A DNA stretch of 41,085 nucleotides from Bacteroidota bacterium (GCA_022708025.1 JAKIZM010000028.1:1-41085), one strand, 5' to 3'. Positions 24,963-33,512 are shown, numbered from the stretch's first letter. Notes: generated by a model not told the origin, from the sequence alone. A program made the numbers and translations.

Positions 24963-26048
24963 ATGCGTAAATTATTTTTGATCTTACTGTTTGCTTTTAC
25001 ATCTCTAATCTATTTTGCCTGCGATTCCGCTGAAACACCGGCAGACAATTCCGATATCCCTGGTGATCCATCAGGCGTAACAGTACCGGCAACTACAAAA
25101 AACAATGTGTTACCATCTGCTACATTTACTGCTGTTGGTAACAGGGTAAAATTAAACCTGCTCGGTTTACTTGATCCCACAACACAGCAACCAATTGCAT
25201 TTAGCTATAACGCTTCTAATCCACAAAGTTCTAATCTTTTTATACAGGAAGATGGAGTTGTAAAAGGACTAAAAGTAACAAAAGTTGGAACCGGCAATAT
25301 TCTTACTGCCGATGTGGTGTTTTTAGTTGATAACTCAGGCAGTATGGATGATGAAGCTGATTCTGTTGCAGCAAGCATAATTGAATTTGCAAATTTCTTA
25401 CAGGCAAGCGGACTTGATGTAAAATTTGCAGTAGTTGGTTTCTCTGTAAGTGGAGATATTAATGGTGGAATTAATTTTACCACCGCTCAAAAACTAAGTA
25501 CATATTTAAATCATTCAACTGGAACTTATAGAACCGAAGGTTTTTCAGGACCAGATAGCGCTGCTCTTGAAACCAGAGCATATAACTTTGGTTATGCAGG
25601 AGATGAAAACGGAGTAATGGCAGCATTCTTTGCTGATTCAGTTTATTCCTGGAGACCAAGTGCACAGCGTGTAATGATATTATTTACAGATGAACCTACA
25701 CAGAATATGGATGGTAAAACCTGGACAAATGCACAAGCTTGTAGTTTACTTAGTGGTAAAGCTACAATACATACTGTGTTTAGCGAAGATACCACATATT
25801 ATTCTAGTTACTGGAATCAGTATAATGAGAGACCTTGGGAAGTTTCCACCTGTACCGGCGGTACTGTTAAATTCATTCCTTATGATGCAACTGGCTTAAC
25901 TTTAAAAGATCTTCCCGTTGCCGGCGCACTTGCCAACAGTTATCTTGTTGAGTATGTTTCATCACAAACCGGTAAAGCGCATACTGTAAAAATCACTGTT
26001 TCTACTTCAACTGCTGATGGTGTTCAAACATTCAATGTAACATATTAG
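24963..26048 (+). CDS. von Willebrand factor A-domain lipoprotein
   Basis: The 361-residue protein has a lipoprotein signal with lipobox IYFAC (C20). A linker leads to a vWA domain with the MIDAS motif D123-N-S125-G-S127, which binds a divalent metal and typically mediates protein adhesion. RVMILFTDEPTQNM provides a later MIDAS segment. The C-terminus (LPVAGALANSYLVEYVSSQ) looks like a beta-sandwich strand region. AAAGGA lies 8 nt before the ATG. It is a single-gene unit closed by a terminator at 26069-26104. The partner is unknown; it may act at the cell envelope. Confidence 0.87.
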   Translation: MRKLFLILLFAFTSLIYFACDSAETPADNSDIPGDPSGVTVPATTKNNVLPSATFTAVGNRVKLNLLGLLDPTTQQPIAFSYNASNPQSSNLFIQEDGVVKGLKVTKVGTGNILTADVVFLVDNSGSMDDEADSVAASIIEFANFLQASGLDVKFAVVGFSVSGDINGGINFTTAQKLSTYLNHSTGTYRTEGFSGPDSAALETRAYNFGYAGDENGVMAAFFADSVYSWRPSAQRVMILFTDEPTQNMDGKTWTNAQACSLLSGKATIHTVFSEDTTYYSSYWNQYNERPWEVSTCTGGTVKFIPYDATGLTLKDLPVAGALANSYLVEYVSSQTGKAHTVKITVSTSTADGVQTFNVTY

Positions 26049-26068
26049 CACTAGCTTATAAAATTATT

Positions 26069-26104
26069 AAAAGCCAGTTACGCTATTGTAATTGGCTTTT
26101 TTTT
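26069..26104 (+). terminator. Rho-independent terminator after the vWA lipoprotein gene
   Basis: AAAAGCCAGTTAC (26069-26081) pairs with GTAATTGGCTTTT (26088-26100), one G-U pair, with a 6-nt loop and a run of eight Ts. Confidence 0.88.
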
Positions 26105-26187
26105 ACTAAAAACATATCCCATACAATTAAAACTTCATTGCTAAACATATCATTCTTTGGTACTTTTAACGGTTAAATTTTGAAAAA

Positions 26188-27333
26188 ATGAAAAAAATTT
26201 TAATTCTGGGCTCCACCGGCTCAATTGGTGTAAATGCCCTCGATGTGATTAGAAAATTCCCCGATAGATTTAAAGTTGTAGGTTTAACTGTAAATTCCAA
26301 AATCGATGCGTTGGAAAAACAGATAAAGGAATTCCAACCTGAATTTGTTGTTGTAACCGACGAAACCAAAGCCAAAGAACTTAAATCTAATATTGCAGGG
26401 CTTTGTAAAGTTTTTTCCGGTTATAATGAATTGTTAGAATCCGTAACTCAAATGGATTATGATATTCTTGTTGGTGCGATGGTTGGGTTTGCCGGACTTG
26501 CGCCAACTCTTGAAGCAATTAAGCGTGGAAAGAGAATTGCACTAGCTAATAAAGAAACTCTTGTTGTTGCCGGTGAAATCGTAACAAAACTTGTTCTTGA
26601 ACATAGTGCACAGATTATTCCTGTGGATTCTGAACATTCTGCTATTTACCAATGTCTGATAGGTGAAAATCTGAATGAAGTTGAAAAGCTTATTTTAACT
26701 GCTTCCGGCGGACCTTTTTTGAACAAAGATAAATCGTTCTTTGAAACTGCAACAATAGATGAAGCACTTAATCATCCCAACTGGAAAATGGGAAGCAAAA
26801 TCACAATTGATTCTGCAACAATGATGAACAAAGGACTTGAAGTTATTGAAGCAAAATGGCTGTTCGGTTTACCTGTTGAAAAAATAAATATTGTTATCCA
26901 TCCGCAGTCAATAATTCATTCGATGGTTCAGTTTGTTGACGGATCGATAAAAGCACAGCTTGGTTTGCCGGATATGAAATTACCGATACAATATGCGCTT
27001 ACTTTTCCGGAAAGATTAAAGAATGATTTCGAGCGGACTAATTTACCGGCAATCAATAATTTTACTTTTTTTGAGCCGGATTTTGATAAGTTTGAATGTT
27101 TAAAGTTAGCATATAATGTAATTAGAACCGGTGGAATAACACCTTGCATTTTAAATGCTGCAAACGAAATTGCAGTAGATAAATTTTTAAAAGGAAAAAT
27201 AAAATTTTCTCAAATACCTTGTTTGATTGATAAAGCACTGAATCATATTGAAAATCATTTTGAACCTGATATTGAAACAATTTTTGAATGTGATAAAATT
27301 ACAAGGGAATTTGTTTTAGATGCTGTGGTCTAG
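26188..27333 (+). CDS. dxr: 1-deoxy-D-xylulose-5-phosphate reductoisomerase
   Basis: Dxr (IspC) catalyses the first committed step of the MEP isoprenoid pathway, converting DXP to MEP with NADPH. The 381-residue protein shows the NADPH-binding GSTGSIG (8-14), ANKETLVVAGE, the metal and substrate site DSEHSAIYQCL, the ASGGPF loop, and HPNWKMGSKITIDSATMMNKGLE. Length is typical. Its stop TAG (27331-27333) reads directly into a 7-bp repeat array of the four-helix-bundle cassette. In many bacteria dxr is followed immediately by rseP; here the cassette separates them. Confidence 0.96.
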   Translation: MKKILILGSTGSIGVNALDVIRKFPDRFKVVGLTVNSKIDALEKQIKEFQPEFVVVTDETKAKELKSNIAGLCKVFSGYNELLESVTQMDYDILVGAMVGFAGLAPTLEAIKRGKRIALANKETLVVAGEIVTKLVLEHSAQIIPVDSEHSAIYQCLIGENLNEVEKLILTASGGPFLNKDKSFFETATIDEALNHPNWKMGSKITIDSATMMNKGLEVIEAKWLFGLPVEKINIVIHPQSIIHSMVQFVDGSIKAQLGLPDMKLPIQYALTFPERLKNDFERTNLPAINNFTFFEPDFDKFECLKLAYNVIRTGGITPCILNAANEIAVDKFLKGKIKFSQIPCLIDKALNHIENHFEPDIETIFECDKITREFVLDAVV

Positions 27334-27382
27334 ATGCTGGATGCTTGATGTTAGATACTGGATGCTGGATATTGAATGGATT
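27331..27382 (+). repeat. Heptad-repeat arm, 5' side of cassette 3, starting at the dxr stop codon
   Basis: After TAG, seven 7-bp units follow: ATGCTGG ATGCTTG, then ATGTTAG ATACTGG, then ATGCTGG ATATTGA, then ATGGATT. The TAG stop itself repeats inside the array (TTAGATACTGG). CTGGATGCTTGATG (27337-27350) is an inverted match, 12 of 14, to 27811-27824 across the gene. Confidence 0.82.
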
Positions 27383-27419
27383 AGATTTTTAATTTTTTAG
27401 ATGAAATTAGAATAAAATA

Positions 27420-27797
27420 ATAAATTATAAAGATTTAGAGATCTGGCAACTGGCAAGGGTAATTGTGACTGAAGTTCATAATATGACTTTGAATTTACCT
27501 AAATTTGAGATGTGTGAAGAAGGAAGTCAGATTCGGAGATCTAGTAAATCAACAAAATCAAATATAGTAGAAGGATACGGGAGAAGAATTTATAAAAACG
27601 AATATATCAGATACATTATTTTTGCATTAGCATCAAACAATGAAACACTTGATCATTTGGAAAATCTGTTCGAAACAGGTTCTTTAGCTGATAAAGTCTT
27701 ATATGATGAACTTCATAATAAAATTGAAGTTTTAGGTAAAAAGTTAAATCGTTTTTTACAAACAGTTCAAATCAAACATTTGAGTGATAAAAAATAA
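27420..27797 (+). CDS. S23/IVP-like four-helix-bundle protein, cassette 3, with a damaged start
   Basis: The frame encodes family-typical [41 protein letters not shown] and a C-terminal helix with [10 protein letters not shown]. Homology extends upstream of the first standard start codon in frame (GTG 27465) to about 27423, yet no ATG, GTG or TTG precedes it; only ATA/ATT codons are present before an in-frame TAG at 27408. An ATG at 27401 in another frame (MKLE, then stop) would join with a single-base shift. So it either uses a non-canonical or internal GTG start, or is newly inactivated. It lies between dxr and rseP in the same direction, flanked by inverted heptad arrays. It is divergent from the other two copies in the window. 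Confidence 0.75.
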   Translation: MNYKDLEIWQLARVIVTEVHNMTLNLPKFEMCEEGSQIRRSSKSTKSNIVEGYGRRIYKNEYIRYIIFALASNNETLDHLENLFETGSLADKVLYDELHNKIEVLGKKLNRFLQTVQIKHLSDKK

Positions 27798-27807
27798 TTG
27801 AAGAAAA

Positions 27808-27842
27808 AAGGATCAAGTATCCAGAAACTAGTATCAGGAAAC
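27808..27842 (+). repeat. Inverted heptad-repeat arm, 3' side of cassette 3
   Basis: Five 7-bp units: AAGGATC AAGTATC, then CAGAAAC TAGTATC, then AGGAAAC. The complement (GATACTT-, GATACTA-type words) matches the 5' arm at 27331-27382. A REP-like word follows at 27853-27870. Confidence 0.75.
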
Positions 27843-27852
27843 AATAGTCTTA

Positions 27853-27870
27853 GACTGAGTTCGTCAAAGG
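27853..27870. repeat. Copy of a dispersed REP-like word
   Basis: GACTGAGTTCGTCAAAGG is, in complement, similar to CCTTCGACAAGATCAGAC at 20599-20616. Both lie in intergenic sequence. Confidence 0.4.
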
Positions 27871-27947
27871 ATAATACAAGAATTTTGTTTATTCACTTTA
27901 GACGAAATTAACGAAATCACAACTTTGAATAAGGAGTTTTTCTTATA

Positions 27948-29303
27948 ATGGATTATATAATTTATTTTGCAATTACAATTGGAATTTTGGTATTCATACA
28001 CGAATTCGGGCATTTTGCTGCTGCCAAGCTGAGCGGAATGCGTGCTGATGTTTTCGCTATCGGATTTGGAAGAAGATTATTCGGCTGGAATAAAAAATCC
28101 GGCTTCTCGTTCGGCGAACTTCCAAAAGATTTTGATGGCGAAGGACACACCGATTATAGATTAAGTTTATTACCGCTTGGTGGTTATGTTAAAATCGCAG
28201 GAATGGTTGATGAAAGTATGGATACAAGTTTTGCTAATAAAGAACCACAACCTTATGAATTCCGTGCAAAACCGGTTTGGGCAAAAATATTTGTAATAAC
28301 TGCCGGCGTTATGATGAATCTCTTATTGGCATGGGTAATCTTTTGGGGTGCAAATTTCTTTCAGGGCAAACCAATAACACCAACAACCACACTTGCTTTT
28401 GTTGAGGATAGCAGTGCTGCTGCTTTATCAGGATTTCACACAGGCGATAAAATCCTTAGCATCAATGGAAAACAAGTTACTAACTGGGAAGATCTTCGTG
28501 CACAAATATTTATAAACACACTTGGTGAAAATCTAAATGTTATATTAGAACGAAATGGTCAGATTGATAACATTTCAATTGATAGAAAATTAATTTCAGA
28601 AGATGAAAGCAAATCCCTTTATTTAATTCCGCAAGGTGTTCGTCCGGGAATCGGTGATGTCCTAAAAGATTCACCGGCAGAAAGAGCCGGATTTAAACCA
28701 GGCGATATTTTATTGAGTTTAAATGGAACTCAACTTTATTCTGCAAAGCAAACAACAGAACTGATATCAGCTAATGCCGGGAAAGAAATTCATTTTGTTG
28801 TGAAGAGAAAAAATGAAGAACTTAATCTTTCAGTAACACCGGGAGAAGACTCAAAGATAGGTGTTGCAATAGGTCCGGTATTTATGGGCGAAACAAAAAT
28901 GCAGACTTACGGCGCTTTTGCATCTATTTATTATGGATGGAAAGATATTGAAAAGATGACAGCGCTTACCTTCCAAATGGTTGGAAAAGTATTCTCTGGA
29001 AATGTTGAAGTTGGAAAAGCTTTTGGCGGACCAATTAAGATTGCACAAATAGCTGCAAAGTCTGCCGATTCAGGTTTATCAAGCTTTTTATATTTTCTTG
29101 CTTTACTAAGTTTAAGCCTTGCCATACTTAACATTATGCCGTTCCCCGTTTTGGATGGGGGTCATTTGGTAATGATAATAATTGAAGCAATAATCAAAAG
29201 AGAAATACCGATTAAAGTAAAGATGGCAATTCAAAACACAGGGTTTATCATATTGCTTTTACTAATGGCATTTATCATCTATAATGATATAATTACCTTA
29301 TAG
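27948..29303 (+). CDS. rseP: RseP-type site-2 (RIP) zinc metalloprotease
   Basis: RseP cleaves membrane proteins inside the bilayer, classically anti-sigma factors or signal-peptide remnants. The 451-residue protein has the active-site motif H18-E19-x2-H22 in the first membrane helix, two PDZ domains (around residues 135-215 and 220-300, with the GDKILSINGKQV and GDILLSLNGTQL loops), and the C-terminal MPFPVLDGGH motif containing the third metal ligand, followed by a final membrane segment. AAGGAG lies 11 nt before the ATG. A terminator-like hairpin occurs 35 bp downstream. Confidence 0.95.
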   Translation: MDYIIYFAITIGILVFIHEFGHFAAAKLSGMRADVFAIGFGRRLFGWNKKSGFSFGELPKDFDGEGHTDYRLSLLPLGGYVKIAGMVDESMDTSFANKEPQPYEFRAKPVWAKIFVITAGVMMNLLLAWVIFWGANFFQGKPITPTTTLAFVEDSSAAALSGFHTGDKILSINGKQVTNWEDLRAQIFINTLGENLNVILERNGQIDNISIDRKLISEDESKSLYLIPQGVRPGIGDVLKDSPAERAGFKPGDILLSLNGTQLYSAKQTTELISANAGKEIHFVVKRKNEELNLSVTPGEDSKIGVAIGPVFMGETKMQTYGAFASIYYGWKDIEKMTALTFQMVGKVFSGNVEVGKAFGGPIKIAQIAAKSADSGLSSFLYFLALLSLSLAILNIMPFPVLDGGHLVMIIIEAIIKREIPIKVKMAIQNTGFIILLLLMAFIIYNDIITL

Positions 29304-29338
29304 AGTAGATTATTCTTTACAATAATTCTTATAAATCT

Positions 29339-29372
29339 TTGCGTGAAATGTTATAACAGGCATTTCACGCAA
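29339..29372 (+). repeat. 12-bp perfect inverted repeat downstream of rseP
   Basis: TTGCGTGAAATG (29339-29350) and CATTTCACGCAA (29361-29372) form a perfect stem with a 10-nt loop. No T tract follows, so it may be a REP-like palindrome or an RNA-stabilising hairpin rather than an intrinsic terminator. Confidence 0.6.
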
Positions 29373-29557
29373 GGTTTGCAAGGATGAAAATAACGGATAA
29401 TACATCGGTTATAATAAAAAGTTGTTTTAATTTTTTCCCATTTATCACTTTTCTTTACCAATCATAAAATTTATTCCTGTTACAAGGATTTCAACTGATA
29501 AGTTTCGGCACAGGAATAACCGGATTCTATTTTAACATCGATAAGATTATATTTGAT

Positions 29558-30682
29558 ATGAGAGCTGTAACTATTACAACAAAGTTTGGCTTTAATAAAA
29601 ATCAAACTGAAAATTTACATAAGACAATAAACAACTTGAAAAGAAAAAATCTATATTGGATAACTCAGCTTTCCGGTTGGGGATTATTTATAATTGCAAA
29701 TCTCTTAGTGATCTCTTCATTTGAACCACTTACATTAAATAAAATTGCTTTATGGATTTTCCTAGGCATTGTTGGTTTACTTGCGTCTCATCTTTACCGT
29801 CATTACATAAAAAAACATAACTGGTCAAATCTTCCGTTAAAGAAAATTGCACCAAGAGTAATTTTGGGCAGTTTTATAAGTGGTCTGATAATTTTCATCC
29901 CTGTTTATTTAGCCGGTTATATTTTACAAATAAATAAAAACTCAGAGCATTTAATCGCTTCTATTGTAATGAGTATAATTAATTTAACAAGTATAATGCT
30001 TGTATGGTCGCTTATTTATTTTGCTATCCATTATTTTGAGAACTCCAAGAAAGCAGAAATTGAAGCATTAATATTTGAAGCTGCTGTAAAAGATTTTGAA
30101 CTGAAAACTTTAAAGGCTCAGTTAAATCCGCATTTTATGTTTAATGCAATGAACAGCATCAGAGCTTTGATTGAAGAAGATCCGCAAAATGCAAAAGATG
30201 CCATTACAAAACTTTCCAACATAATGAGATATACATTAAGGATTGAAAGAACTGAAACCGTTCCTCTTTCTGATGAATTAAAAACTATACAGGATTATCT
30301 TGATTTGGAAAAAATAAGATTTGAAGAAAGATTACAATATAATATCAGTTCAACTCCTTCCGCTGACAGAGTTGAAATTCCGCCAATGATGGTTCAGACA
30401 TTAGTTGAAAATGGAATAAAGCATGGTATTTCAAAATTAACCGATGGCGGAAAAATTAATATTGCCGCTTCTACAAATGATTCCGTGTTAGTAATTCAAA
30501 TAAGAAACGATGGCAGATTTAATGAAGATGCAATGAAAGTTTCACAAGGTTTTGGTGTTAGTAATACAAAACAAAGGCTTTCTCTTTTATACGGAGAAAA
30601 AGCATCATTAACTTTAAATAACGAAAATGAAAATAAAGTTTTAGCAACACTTAAAATTCCGTTAGGAGATACAAAATTATGA
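29558..30682 (+). CDS. LytS/YehU-type sensor histidine kinase
   Basis: The 374-residue protein has four predicted membrane helices (about residues 38-57, 63-80, 100-122, 133-158), a short coiled linker, and a His_kinase domain with the phosphoacceptor in LKAQLNPHFMFNAMNSIRALI (H192). The HATPase region follows (PPMMVQTLVENGIKHGIS as the N box, then a G box with GFGVSNTKQRLSLLYG). No periplasmic sensor domain is evident, so the signal may be sensed in the membrane. It overlaps the LytTR response regulator by ATGA, a typical cognate pair. The ATG at 29558 lacks a clear ribosome-binding site, and homology begins around NLYWITQLSGWG, so a start a little further downstream is possible. Confidence 0.9.
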   Translation: MRAVTITTKFGFNKNQTENLHKTINNLKRKNLYWITQLSGWGLFIIANLLVISSFEPLTLNKIALWIFLGIVGLLASHLYRHYIKKHNWSNLPLKKIAPRVILGSFISGLIIFIPVYLAGYILQINKNSEHLIASIVMSIINLTSIMLVWSLIYFAIHYFENSKKAEIEALIFEAAVKDFELKTLKAQLNPHFMFNAMNSIRALIEEDPQNAKDAITKLSNIMRYTLRIERTETVPLSDELKTIQDYLDLEKIRFEERLQYNISSTPSADRVEIPPMMVQTLVENGIKHGISKLTDGGKINIAASTNDSVLVIQIRNDGRFNEDAMKVSQGFGVSNTKQRLSLLYGEKASLTLNNENENKVLATLKIPLGDTKL

Positions 30683-31398
30683 AAGCATTAGTAATTGATG
30701 ATGAAAGATTAGCAAGAACAGAATTAATAAGATTACTCGAACCATTTAAGGAAATCGAAGTAATTGGTGAAGCGGTAAACTCAGATGATGCGCACAACAA
30801 AATATCGGAGCTTAATCCGGATGTTATTTTTCTGGATATTCAGATGCCGGGTAAAAACGGATTTGAACTTCTTGAAGAGTTGGATACAGTTCCAAAAGTT
30901 ATATTTACCACAGCTTACGATGAATATGCTTTAAAGGCTTTTGAGTTTAATGCTCTTGATTATCTTTTAAAACCGATCGAGCCATCACGACTTGAAGAAT
31001 CAATAAAAAAACTTATTGAAGGAAAACGAAAAGAAAAATCACATACGGAAGCTCATGAAATTTTAACTTCTGATGATCAGGTTTTTGTAAGAGACGGAGA
31101 TAAATGCTGGTTTGTTAAATTAGAAAAGGTAAGATTGCTAGAATCAGAAGGAAATTATGTAAGATTATTTTTTGATGACAACAAGCCGCTTATACTTCGC
31201 ACATTAAATTATCTTGATGAAAGACTGGACAGCAAATCATTTTTCCGTGCAAGCAGAAAACATATTATAAATCTTAAATGGGTTGAAAGCATAGAGCCAT
31301 GGTTAAACGGCGGATTGCTTGCTAAACTAAAAGGCGGACATAAAATTGAAGTTTCCAGAAGACAGGCTGTTAAGTTTAAAGAGATGCTCAGTCTTTAA
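30679..31398 (+). CDS. LytTR-family response regulator
   Basis: The 239-residue protein has a receiver domain (residues 1-115) with acidic pair D7/D8, phosphorylation site D53 (VIFLDIQMPG) and conserved K107 (YLLKPI), then a C-terminal LytTR DNA-binding domain (about 140-238, with VRLLESEGNYVRLFF and FFRASRKHIINL). It should bind DNA upstream of target genes after phosphorylation by the overlapping kinase. Targets are not visible from sequence; the convergent TonB-receptor-like gene has its promoter at the far end. Confidence 0.95.
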   Translation: MKALVIDDERLARTELIRLLEPFKEIEVIGEAVNSDDAHNKISELNPDVIFLDIQMPGKNGFELLEELDTVPKVIFTTAYDEYALKAFEFNALDYLLKPIEPSRLEESIKKLIEGKRKEKSHTEAHEILTSDDQVFVRDGDKCWFVKLEKVRLLESEGNYVRLFFDDNKPLILRTLNYLDERLDSKSFFRASRKHIINLKWVESIEPWLNGGLLAKLKGGHKIEVSRRQAVKFKEMLSL

Positions 31399-31471
31399 GT
31401 CAATAGCACACAGATTTTACGGATGTTACTGATTTAAACTGATTAATTAGTTCGGTTAGTTTTTTAATTAT

Positions 31472-33409
31472 TTAGTTAAGCAATTCCCAGGCAACGCCAA
31501 ATCTAAAGTTTCTTTCAGGCATAGGATAATAAGGTGTTATGTAATATTTATTATCAAGTAAGTTTTCGAAAGTAAAATATACAATTGCTACCTTTTGAAT
31601 TTCACCAACAAGAGTAAAATCAACTTTATATGAAGATGGAACTTCCAGTAAGCCATTTTCAAAAGTGAAGACTTTATTTTTGCCTGTGTAATAAAACACA
31701 AAACCTGTCTTTAGATTAAGATTATTGTTAAATAAAATATTTTTGTAATACAATCCTGTTTGTGTTTGAAAATTAGGAACATTTATGTCGTAAGAACCAT
31801 TTTCAGAATAAAAGGACAGTAAGGATTCAAACAGAAAAACACCATAATTAAATTTCACATTGCCGGAAAATCCACTCAGGTTTCCAAACAAGGAAATATA
31901 GTTTAAATTAAATACAGGATAACTTCTATATTTAAACTCATTTAAAAAGTATTTAACATCAGCGGCGAAAATATCTGAAGAATATTTTAGACCAGCTTCA
32001 ACAAATGAATATTCAGTAGATGAGCTGTTATTTGGTTTCAAAAAAGAAGCACCCATATAACAGCTTATATGTTCCTTTACTTTAACTAATAAATCAAAAC
32101 CCAATCCATTACTTGTGTAATCAATACTGAGCTGTCGATTAAATTGTGAATAATCAGAATTAGTCTTAGATATTTTATAAAACAACGACGGAATAAAATT
32201 GCTATCAACATTTGCAGTAAGAATCACAGAACCTGAAAAATTATTTTGACCGGTTTGAAGAGTATTTAATTGCGGAATTGGTTCAGCTAAAGCAGAAGAT
32301 GCAATTTTACTTTTTTCATAATCAAGATCAAAGTCAAGATTAAACAAACCATAATTCACTCGGTTTTTAATATCAAAACCATAAGTCTTTGTTTCGGCAT
32401 ATCCGTTAGAACTTGTTTCTTTTTTATAATCATTATAAAGATAGAAAACACTTGCATCAGTTTTTAACCAATCAGTCGGAGCAGCTAAAACTCTTAATCT
32501 AGGTAAATGAGTTAGCACGTTTAGTTTTCCTTCAGGATAAAGCATTGGAGCATTAAGATAATCATACATAATCTGATTAACATCACGACCCATTGAGTTT
32601 ATACTGTCAACATTAACTCCTCCGCTGTATCCGGCTGTATAATCATTTATATTATATGAGGCAATAATATTTACATCATTCGAAAGAAGATATTTAAGTT
32701 TAAATTTTCCTTGCCAGATCGAGTAATCAGTTGCCTTGTAGGTTCTGTCGAGTATTCTATTAGTAATCGAAAAAGAGCCATATAATCTTTTCATCAATTG
32801 GACATTAAAACTTCCGTCAAGCATTAAATTGCGATTTGCTCCCTGATAGTATCTTAATCTGGAATAAGGTTTAAGTCTTATGGAATCTTTTGTAATAAAA
32901 TTTACAGAGACAGGATTATTACTGGTTCCATATAAAAATCCGCGCGGCAGCGGAATAATTTCAATTGAATCAATATCTTCACTTTGTATCAGGTTCAGAT
33001 TAAATGAATTTAACAATCTGTTATTTAAAGATATTCCATCCAATAAATAACTGACAGCATTATTGCCAACTCCATAAAGAAAAGTTTCGTTAGGTTGTCC
33101 GGCAAATCCCAAATCTTTTATAAAGTTAAATGGAAATAATCTTAAATAATCACCTGCATATTTATAATCGTTGTGGGTAATCTCTTCATTACTGATAATA
33201 AAATATTTATCAGTTAATGTTGAAGAGTTTAATGGAATGATATCTTCTTTTTTAAAAGAAATCAATAAAGAATCATTTATAGTTATTGAATCCCGGGCAG
33301 TAAATGTAGTATCATTTAATATTCTTACTTTCGTTTCAAGTGAATCAACAACTTGTGCTGATACATAAAACTGTATTATCAAAAAAATGACTGCAATTCT
33401 TTTATACAT
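31472..33409 (-). CDS. TonB-dependent-receptor-like outer-membrane barrel
   Basis: The 645-residue protein has a signal peptide (YKRIAVIFLIIQFYVSAQ), a plug-like region with YLLDGISLNNRLLN and IDSIEIIPLPRGFLYGTSNNPVSVNFIT (about residues 118-175), and a long stretch of amphipathic strands. The C-terminus ends in FENLLDNKYYITPYYPMPERNFRFGVAWELLN, which matches the closing strands of TonB-dependent receptors. It is shorter than typical SusC-type receptors and lacks the N-terminal carboxypeptidase-like domain. No clear TonB box was recognised, so TonB dependence is uncertain. The ligand is unknown. It is convergent with the two-component pair. Confidence 0.8.
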   Translation of the reverse strand: MYKRIAVIFLIIQFYVSAQVVDSLETKVRILNDTTFTARDSITINDSLLISFKKEDIIPLNSSTLTDKYFIISNEEITHNDYKYAGDYLRLFPFNFIKDLGFAGQPNETFLYGVGNNAVSYLLDGISLNNRLLNSFNLNLIQSEDIDSIEIIPLPRGFLYGTSNNPVSVNFITKDSIRLKPYSRLRYYQGANRNLMLDGSFNVQLMKRLYGSFSITNRILDRTYKATDYSIWQGKFKLKYLLSNDVNIIASYNINDYTAGYSGGVNVDSINSMGRDVNQIMYDYLNAPMLYPEGKLNVLTHLPRLRVLAAPTDWLKTDASVFYLYNDYKKETSSNGYAETKTYGFDIKNRVNYGLFNLDFDLDYEKSKIASSALAEPIPQLNTLQTGQNNFSGSVILTANVDSNFIPSLFYKISKTNSDYSQFNRQLSIDYTSNGLGFDLLVKVKEHISCYMGASFLKPNNSSSTEYSFVEAGLKYSSDIFAADVKYFLNEFKYRSYPVFNLNYISLFGNLSGFSGNVKFNYGVFLFESLLSFYSENGSYDINVPNFQTQTGLYYKNILFNNNLNLKTGFVFYYTGKNKVFTFENGLLEVPSSYKVDFTLVGEIQKVAIVYFTFENLLDNKYYITPYYPMPERNFRFGVAWELLN

Positions 33410-33493
33410 AAAGAAGATAATCTGCTAAAAATTACTTACGTCAAAATAAAGAATTAACTTCACCTCAACAAAGCAGTAATTAACACAGAATCC

Positions 33494-33512
33494 GGAGTGT
33501 CTTTTTCACTCC
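33494..33512. repeat. Small hairpin in the divergent gap before the HU gene
   Basis: GGAGTG and CACTCC form a 6-bp perfect stem around TCTTTTT. It lies between two divergent genes, so a leader structure is more likely than a terminator. Confidence 0.35.

Noticed and set aside
7074..27797. Diversity-generating retroelement suggested by Avd-like proteins
   Set aside because: No reverse transcriptase, template or variable repeat was found in the window, and the proteins are scattered singly.
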